A stretch of DNA of 33,480 bases from Hyphomicrobiales bacterium. Lineage in GTDB: Bacteria; Pseudomonadota; Alphaproteobacteria; Rhizobiales; Beijerinckiaceae. The stretch is taken from positions 562-34,041 of the forward strand of contig QBLV01000054.1 in the NCBI GenBank assembly GCA_003241815.1. Direction: 5' to 3'. The position numbers and the translations under genes were made by a program. Positions 29,019 to 33,480 of this stretch are shown one piece after another (position 1 is the first letter of the stretch; each line of letters opens with the position of its first letter). The notes beneath the pieces were generated by a model. It had not been told where the DNA came from and ran no database searches. It worked only from the letters and a program-made list of their open reading frames with translations.

Positions 29019-32000
29019 GCTCAACCTCTTCACCATTCCGGCCGGCGCTCCGTTTCTGGAGGTGCTGGCGCAGGCGATGGTCGAGGGCCGCTTCGGCAGG
29101 ATTCATGACCCCGATGATCCCGCCGCAATGGCGCGCACGACACTGTATCTGCCGACGCGACGGGCGGCGCGCGCCTTCGCCGCCTGCCTGTCAGACAGGC
29201 TCGGCGGGCGGCCGCTGCTGCTGCCGCGCATCATGCCGCTCGGCGATGTCGACGAGGCCGAGACAGCGCTGATCGGCGCTGGCGCCTTCGCGCAGGACCG
29301 ACCTGTGCCGATCGATCCGCTGGCGCGGCGCATGGTTTTGACCAAACTCGTCGATGCCTGGGGCCGCAGCGCCAACCGCAGCCATCTCCGGCTCGATCCG
29401 TCGGAACCCTCGCTGGTGCCCGCGACGCTGGCGGAAGCCTATGGACTGGCCGGCGATCTCGCGGCCCTGCTCGACCAGATGCAGACTGAAGGCGTCTCGG
29501 TCGAACGGCTGGGACAGCTCGACGCCACGCGCTTCGACCGGATCTGGCAGCTCAATGCGAGCTTCCTCGCCATTCTCGGCGAAGCGTGGCCAGCCATTCT
29601 GGCCGAGCGCGGCGCCTGCGACACGGCCGATTTCCGCAACCGCATGCTGGCCGCCGAGCGCGAGCGGCTGCTGGCAGGCGCAGTCAACGGCCCGATCATC
29701 GCCGCCGGCTCGACCGGCACCGTGCCCGCCACGGCGCGGCTGCTCGCCGCCATCGTCCGGCTGCCGAACGGGGCCGTCGTGCTGCCCGGCCTCGATCTCG
29801 ATTTGCCCGCACCGGACTGGGACGCCATCGCCAACGAGCCCGCTCCGTCTCATCCGCAGGCGGCGCTGCACCATCTGCTCGACACGCTGCAGGCGACACG
29901 CGCCGATGTGCGGCTTCTGGCCGAAGCGGACGCGCCACGCGCCGCCCGGTCGCGGCTGCTGCGCGAGGCGCTGCTGCCGGCCTCGGTGACACAAAGCTGG
30001 GCCGATCTGCGCGAGCGTCTCGACGATGGCGCGGCCGCACTCGGCTTCCACGATCTGCGCCTCGTCGAAACGGCCGATGAGCGGGAAGAAGCGCTGGCGG
30101 TCGCAGTCGCGCTGCGCGAGACGCTGGAGGAACCCGGCCAGCAGGCGGCGCTGATCACGCCCGATCGGGGCCTGGCCGAGCGTGTCACGGTCGAACTGAA
30201 GCGCTGGGGCGTCGAGGTCGATGATTCCGCCGGACTGCCGCTGGCGCGCTGGCCGGCGGGCTCGCTGCTGCGGCTGATCCTGGAGGCGGCGCTGGCGCAG
30301 ATGACACCGTCCGCGATCGTGCCGCTGCTGGCGCATCCGCTCTGCCGCCTCGGCCTGTCGCGCGGACAAATCGAGCGTGGCGCCTGCGCGCTCGAGATCG
30401 GGCTGTGGCGGGGCGAAGCCGTCGGCCGGGGACTCGCGGGGCTGCATGAAAACCTCGGACATTGGACAAAGCTGCGCGAGGCGCGCCATGCGCCGGGCCC
30501 CCGACGCCGGCTGACCGAAACCGACGAGGCGGCAGCGACGCAGGTCCTCAACGCACTCGGCGGCGCGCTGTCGCCGCTGCTGGAGGTGCTGTTTCTGGAA
30601 GAGCCCACCCTGGTCCGGGTGACGCTCGCGGCGCGAGCCGCGCTCGACGCCGTCAGCGCCGACGAGGAGGGCCGACCGCGTGCCTTCGCGGGCCATGATG
30701 GCGAGGCGCTGGCCGGTCTGTTCGACGATCTCGACGCAGCCCAGCCCGACATGCCGGCAGGCGGGCGGCCACGCGATTTCGTCGCGATCCTCGACGGGCT
30801 CCTGGCCGAGCGCGTGGTGCGGCGGACAGGCGGCGGCCATCCGCGCGTCAAGATCTGGGGCCTGCTCGAAGCCCGCCTGCTGGAGGCCGACCATGTCGTC
30901 CTGGGCGGGCTGAACGAGACGGTCTGGCCGCCGGAGACGAAGACGGATTCCTTCATCAACCGGCCGATGCGGGCGGAACTGGGCCTGTCGCCGCCGGAAC
31001 GGCGCATCGGCCAGACGGCGCATGATTTCGTCATGGCGCTGGGCGCTCGCCGCGTGACGCTGACCCGCGCGCGCAAGGCCGGCGAGGCCGAGACGATCGC
31101 CTCGCGCTTCTGGCAGCGGCTGAAGGCGGTGACGCCGGAGCCCGTCTGGACGGAGGCGCTGGCTCGCGGAGCGCGGTTGACGCAGATGGCGGCCGCGCTC
31201 TCCGCCCCCGCCGACGTTCGGCCCGTCGCACGGCCGGCACCACGACCGCCGCGGGCGCTGCAGCCGCGCTCGCTCAGCGTCACCGACGTCGAGACGCTCT
31301 ATCGCGACCCCTACCAGATCCATGCCCGCAGAATCCTGAAGCTCGACGCCCTCCAGGCGTTGGTCGAGGACCCCACAGCGCAGGATCGCGGCAGCCTGTT
31401 GCACGACATCGTCGAGACCTTCGCAAAAACCTATCCCGAGCACTTGCCGGCAGACGCGCTCGGGCAACTGATCGCGATCGGCGAACTGAAGTTCCAGGCC
31501 TTCGCGGACACGCCGGAGGTGCGGGCGTTCTGGTGGCCGCGCTTCCTGATCACCGCTGGGCATTTCATTGGCTGGGAACAGCGGCGGCGTGCCGATATCG
31601 CCCGGATCGGCGTCGAACTTGCGACAGGAACCGAATTCACTCTGGCTGATGGTTCGCGGTTCCGCCTGAGCGGCCGGGCCGACCGGGTCGAGCTGACGCG
31701 GGCGGGCGCCTTGCGGATCATCGACTTCAAGACCGGGGCGCCGCCGAGCAAGGCGCAGGTCGAGAAGGGCTTTGCGCCGCAGTTGACGCTCGAGGCGGAA
31801 CTCGCCGCACGGGCTGGCTTTCCGCCGCTGGCCGGGCCGACGCCCGTCGCGCAACTGGTCTATCTCAAGCTCCATCACGACCCAAAGGGTTGGACCAAGG
31901 ACAAGCCGCTGGACTTCGATGGCGAGCCGCTGGCGGATGTCGCGGCGCGCCATCTCGATCGGCTGCTGGCGCATCTCGACGCGTTGCGGAGCGGACGCGA

Positions 32001-32118
32001 GGCCTTCGTGTCGCGCAGGGCGCCGGACTACATCAAATACGCCTCGCCTTACGACCATCTGGCGCGCGTCAAGGAATGGTCGGCCGCCTCCGAGAGTGAC
32101 GAAGGGGGCGAGCCATGA
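29011..32118 (+). CDS. addB: Double-strand break repair protein AddB
   Basis: Internal ATG at 29011 overlapping the murU stop; LPTRRAARAFAACL, nuclease-type C-terminus (LRIIDFKTGAPPSKAQVEKGFAPQLTLEAELAA); followed by addA. Confidence 0.93.
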   Translation: MPELNLFTIPAGAPFLEVLAQAMVEGRFGRIHDPDDPAAMARTTLYLPTRRAARAFAACLSDRLGGRPLLLPRIMPLGDVDEAETALIGAGAFAQDRPVPIDPLARRMVLTKLVDAWGRSANRSHLRLDPSEPSLVPATLAEAYGLAGDLAALLDQMQTEGVSVERLGQLDATRFDRIWQLNASFLAILGEAWPAILAERGACDTADFRNRMLAAERERLLAGAVNGPIIAAGSTGTVPATARLLAAIVRLPNGAVVLPGLDLDLPAPDWDAIANEPAPSHPQAALHHLLDTLQATRADVRLLAEADAPRAARSRLLREALLPASVTQSWADLRERLDDGAAALGFHDLRLVETADEREEALAVAVALRETLEEPGQQAALITPDRGLAERVTVELKRWGVEVDDSAGLPLARWPAGSLLRLILEAALAQMTPSAIVPLLAHPLCRLGLSRGQIERGACALEIGLWRGEAVGRGLAGLHENLGHWTKLREARHAPGPRRRLTETDEAAATQVLNALGGALSPLLEVLFLEEPTLVRVTLAARAALDAVSADEEGRPRAFAGHDGEALAGLFDDLDAAQPDMPAGGRPRDFVAILDGLLAERVVRRTGGGHPRVKIWGLLEARLLEADHVVLGGLNETVWPPETKTDSFINRPMRAELGLSPPERRIGQTAHDFVMALGARRVTLTRARKAGEAETIASRFWQRLKAVTPEPVWTEALARGARLTQMAAALSAPADVRPVARPAPRPPRALQPRSLSVTDVETLYRDPYQIHARRILKLDALQALVEDPTAQDRGSLLHDIVETFAKTYPEHLPADALGQLIAIGELKFQAFADTPEVRAFWWPRFLITAGHFIGWEQRRRADIARIGVELATGTEFTLADGSRFRLSGRADRVELTRAGALRIIDFKTGAPPSKAQVEKGFAPQLTLEAELAARAGFPPLAGPTPVAQLVYLKLHHDPKGWTKDKPLDFDGEPLADVAARHLDRLLAHLDALRSGREAFVSRRAPDYIKYASPYDHLARVKEWSAASESDEGGEP

Positions 32119-33480
32119 AAGACGGCTGGATCGTTCCGCCGCTGACGAACCAGCGCCAGTCGCTGGCGGCGAACCCGCGCCTCAGCGCCTGGGTCTCGGC
32201 CAATGCCGGCTCGGGCAAGACGCATGTGCTGGTCAACCGCGTGCTGCGGCTGCTGCTCGACGGCGTCGCACCCAGTCGGCTGCTCTGCATCACCTATACC
32301 AAGGCCGCCGCCGCCAATATGGCGAACCGGGTCTTCGCCGCGCTCAGTGCCTGGGCGACGATGACCGAGGACGATCTCGTCGACACGCTGACGAAGCTGA
32401 CGGGTGACGCGCCCTCGCCCGAACAGCGCGCGGATGCGCGGCGGCTGTTCGCGCAGGCTCTGGAGACACCGGGCGGCCTCAAGATCGAAACCATCCACGC
32501 CTTCTGCACGCGCGTGCTGCAATCGGCGCCGTTCGAGGCCAATGTGCCGCCGCGCTTCGACGTCGCCGACGACCTCGCCCAGGCTGAGATGCTGCGCGAG
32601 GCGCGGCGGGACCTGCTGGCGGCGGTTGCGGCAGCGCCGGACGGCGCCGAGGCGCGGGCGCTCGATCTGCTCGCCCGCCAGGCGGCGCAGGACACGTTCG
32701 ATGCGATGATGCAGGAGGCGTTGCGCCAGCGCGCCCTGTTCAACGACGAAGACGGGCGCGCCCGCGATCCGGACGAGATGCTGAATGGCATCGCAGGCGT
32801 GCTCGGAATTAAGCCCGATCTTGCGGCGGAGACGGTGCGGAGCGGCTTCGAGCACTGGCTGGCCCATGCCTCGGGCATGGCCGACCTAGTGGAGGCCCTG
32901 TCAGGCGGATCCAAGACGCAGAAGGACGCCGCCGAGATCTTACGGCGCGCGCTGGCCGGCAAGGGCGACGATCCCGTCGATCTCTGCCGATCGGGGCTGC
33001 TGACCAAGGCCCAGGCGGTTCATGCCGATGTGCGTGGGCGATCCGACAAGACACGCCTGCCGCCTGCTGCCAGCGCGACGCTCGACATCCTGGAAACGGA
33101 ACTGTGCGGCGCCATCGACCGCCTCAACGCCATCGCCATCCGCGACCGCAGCCATGCGCTGGCGCTGCTGGTGACCCGGATGCTCGCCTCCTATCAGCGC
33201 CAGAAGAGCCAGCGCTCGCTGCTCGACTATGACGACCTGATCGCCAGGACACGCTCGCTGCTGACGCGTGTCGAGGCCGTCTGGGTGCTCTACAAGCTCG
33301 ATGCCGGCATCGACCACATCCTGCTCGACGAGGCGCAGGACACCAGCGAGGCGCAATGGACGATCCTGCGCAAGCTCGCCGAGGAGTTCAGCGCCGGCGC
33401 CGGCGGGCGCGCGGAGAGCCCGAGGCCGCGCACGGTCTTCGTCGTCGGCGACGAGAAGCAGTCGATCTACGGGGTTCAGG
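32115..33480 (+). CDS. addA: Double-strand break repair helicase AddA, 3'-truncated by window end
   Basis: MKDGWIVPPLTNQRQSLAANPRLSAWVSANAGSGKTHVLVNRVLRLL; ILLDEAQDTSEAQW; VVGDEKQSIYGVQ. Absent from the ORF track because no stop lies in the window; ATGA overlap with addB. Confidence 0.95.
   Translation, partial: MKDGWIVPPLTNQRQSLAANPRLSAWVSANAGSGKTHVLVNRVLRLLLDGVAPSRLLCITYTKAAAANMANRVFAALSAWATMTEDDLVDTLTKLTGDAPSPEQRADARRLFAQALETPGGLKIETIHAFCTRVLQSAPFEANVPPRFDVADDLAQAEMLREARRDLLAAVAAAPDGAEARALDLLARQAAQDTFDAMMQEALRQRALFNDEDGRARDPDEMLNGIAGVLGIKPDLAAETVRSGFEHWLAHASGMADLVEALSGGSKTQKDAAEILRRALAGKGDDPVDLCRSGLLTKAQAVHADVRGRSDKTRLPPAASATLDILETELCGAIDRLNAIAIRDRSHALALLVTRMLASYQRQKSQRSLLDYDDLIARTRSLLTRVEAVWVLYKLDAGIDHILLDEAQDTSEAQWTILRKLAEEFSAGAGGRAESPRPRTVFVVGDEKQSIYGVQ

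Noticed and set aside
29191-32058. 955-aa antisense ORF opposite addB
   Set aside because: High-GC shadow ORF: low-complexity Arg/Gln/Gly-rich, no recognisable domain, fully overlaps the strongly supported addB.

Overview
GC-rich alphaproteobacterial chromosomal segment, probably Hyphomicrobiales (Rhizobiales), possibly Bosea-like; the lineage is inferred from gene order and protein character, not from a search. Left part: the 3' end of a sarcosine oxidase operon (soxA partial, soxG) with purU; a peptide-type ABC importer (Tat-type substrate-binding protein, two permeases, a double-NBD fused ATPase); an Lrp/AsnC regulator divergent from an SsuABC/NMT1-type ABC importer; a DUF4105 membrane protein. 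Right part: the conserved block pckA - HugZ/DUF2470-like protein - chvI - chvG - hprK - EIIA(Man) - HPr - (inserted antisense M20 amidohydrolase) - ahcY - DivL-like pseudo-histidine kinase - TsaE::AmgK fusion - MurU - addB - addA (runs off the window end). I found no tRNA, rRNA, CRISPR, transposase or phage genes. The region is mostly ordinary core genome and I see no clear undescribed system. The observations most worth a second look are: (i) a sensor kinase whose H-box phosphoacceptor His is Tyr (SYELRSPL), as in DivL, with a near-consensus CtrA site upstream; (ii) a TsaE-sugar kinase fusion next to MurU; (iii) a perfect 10-2-10 inverted repeat upstream of ahcY resembling a SahR operator; (iv) five intergenic palindromic elements of at least three families, including one between chvI and chvG.
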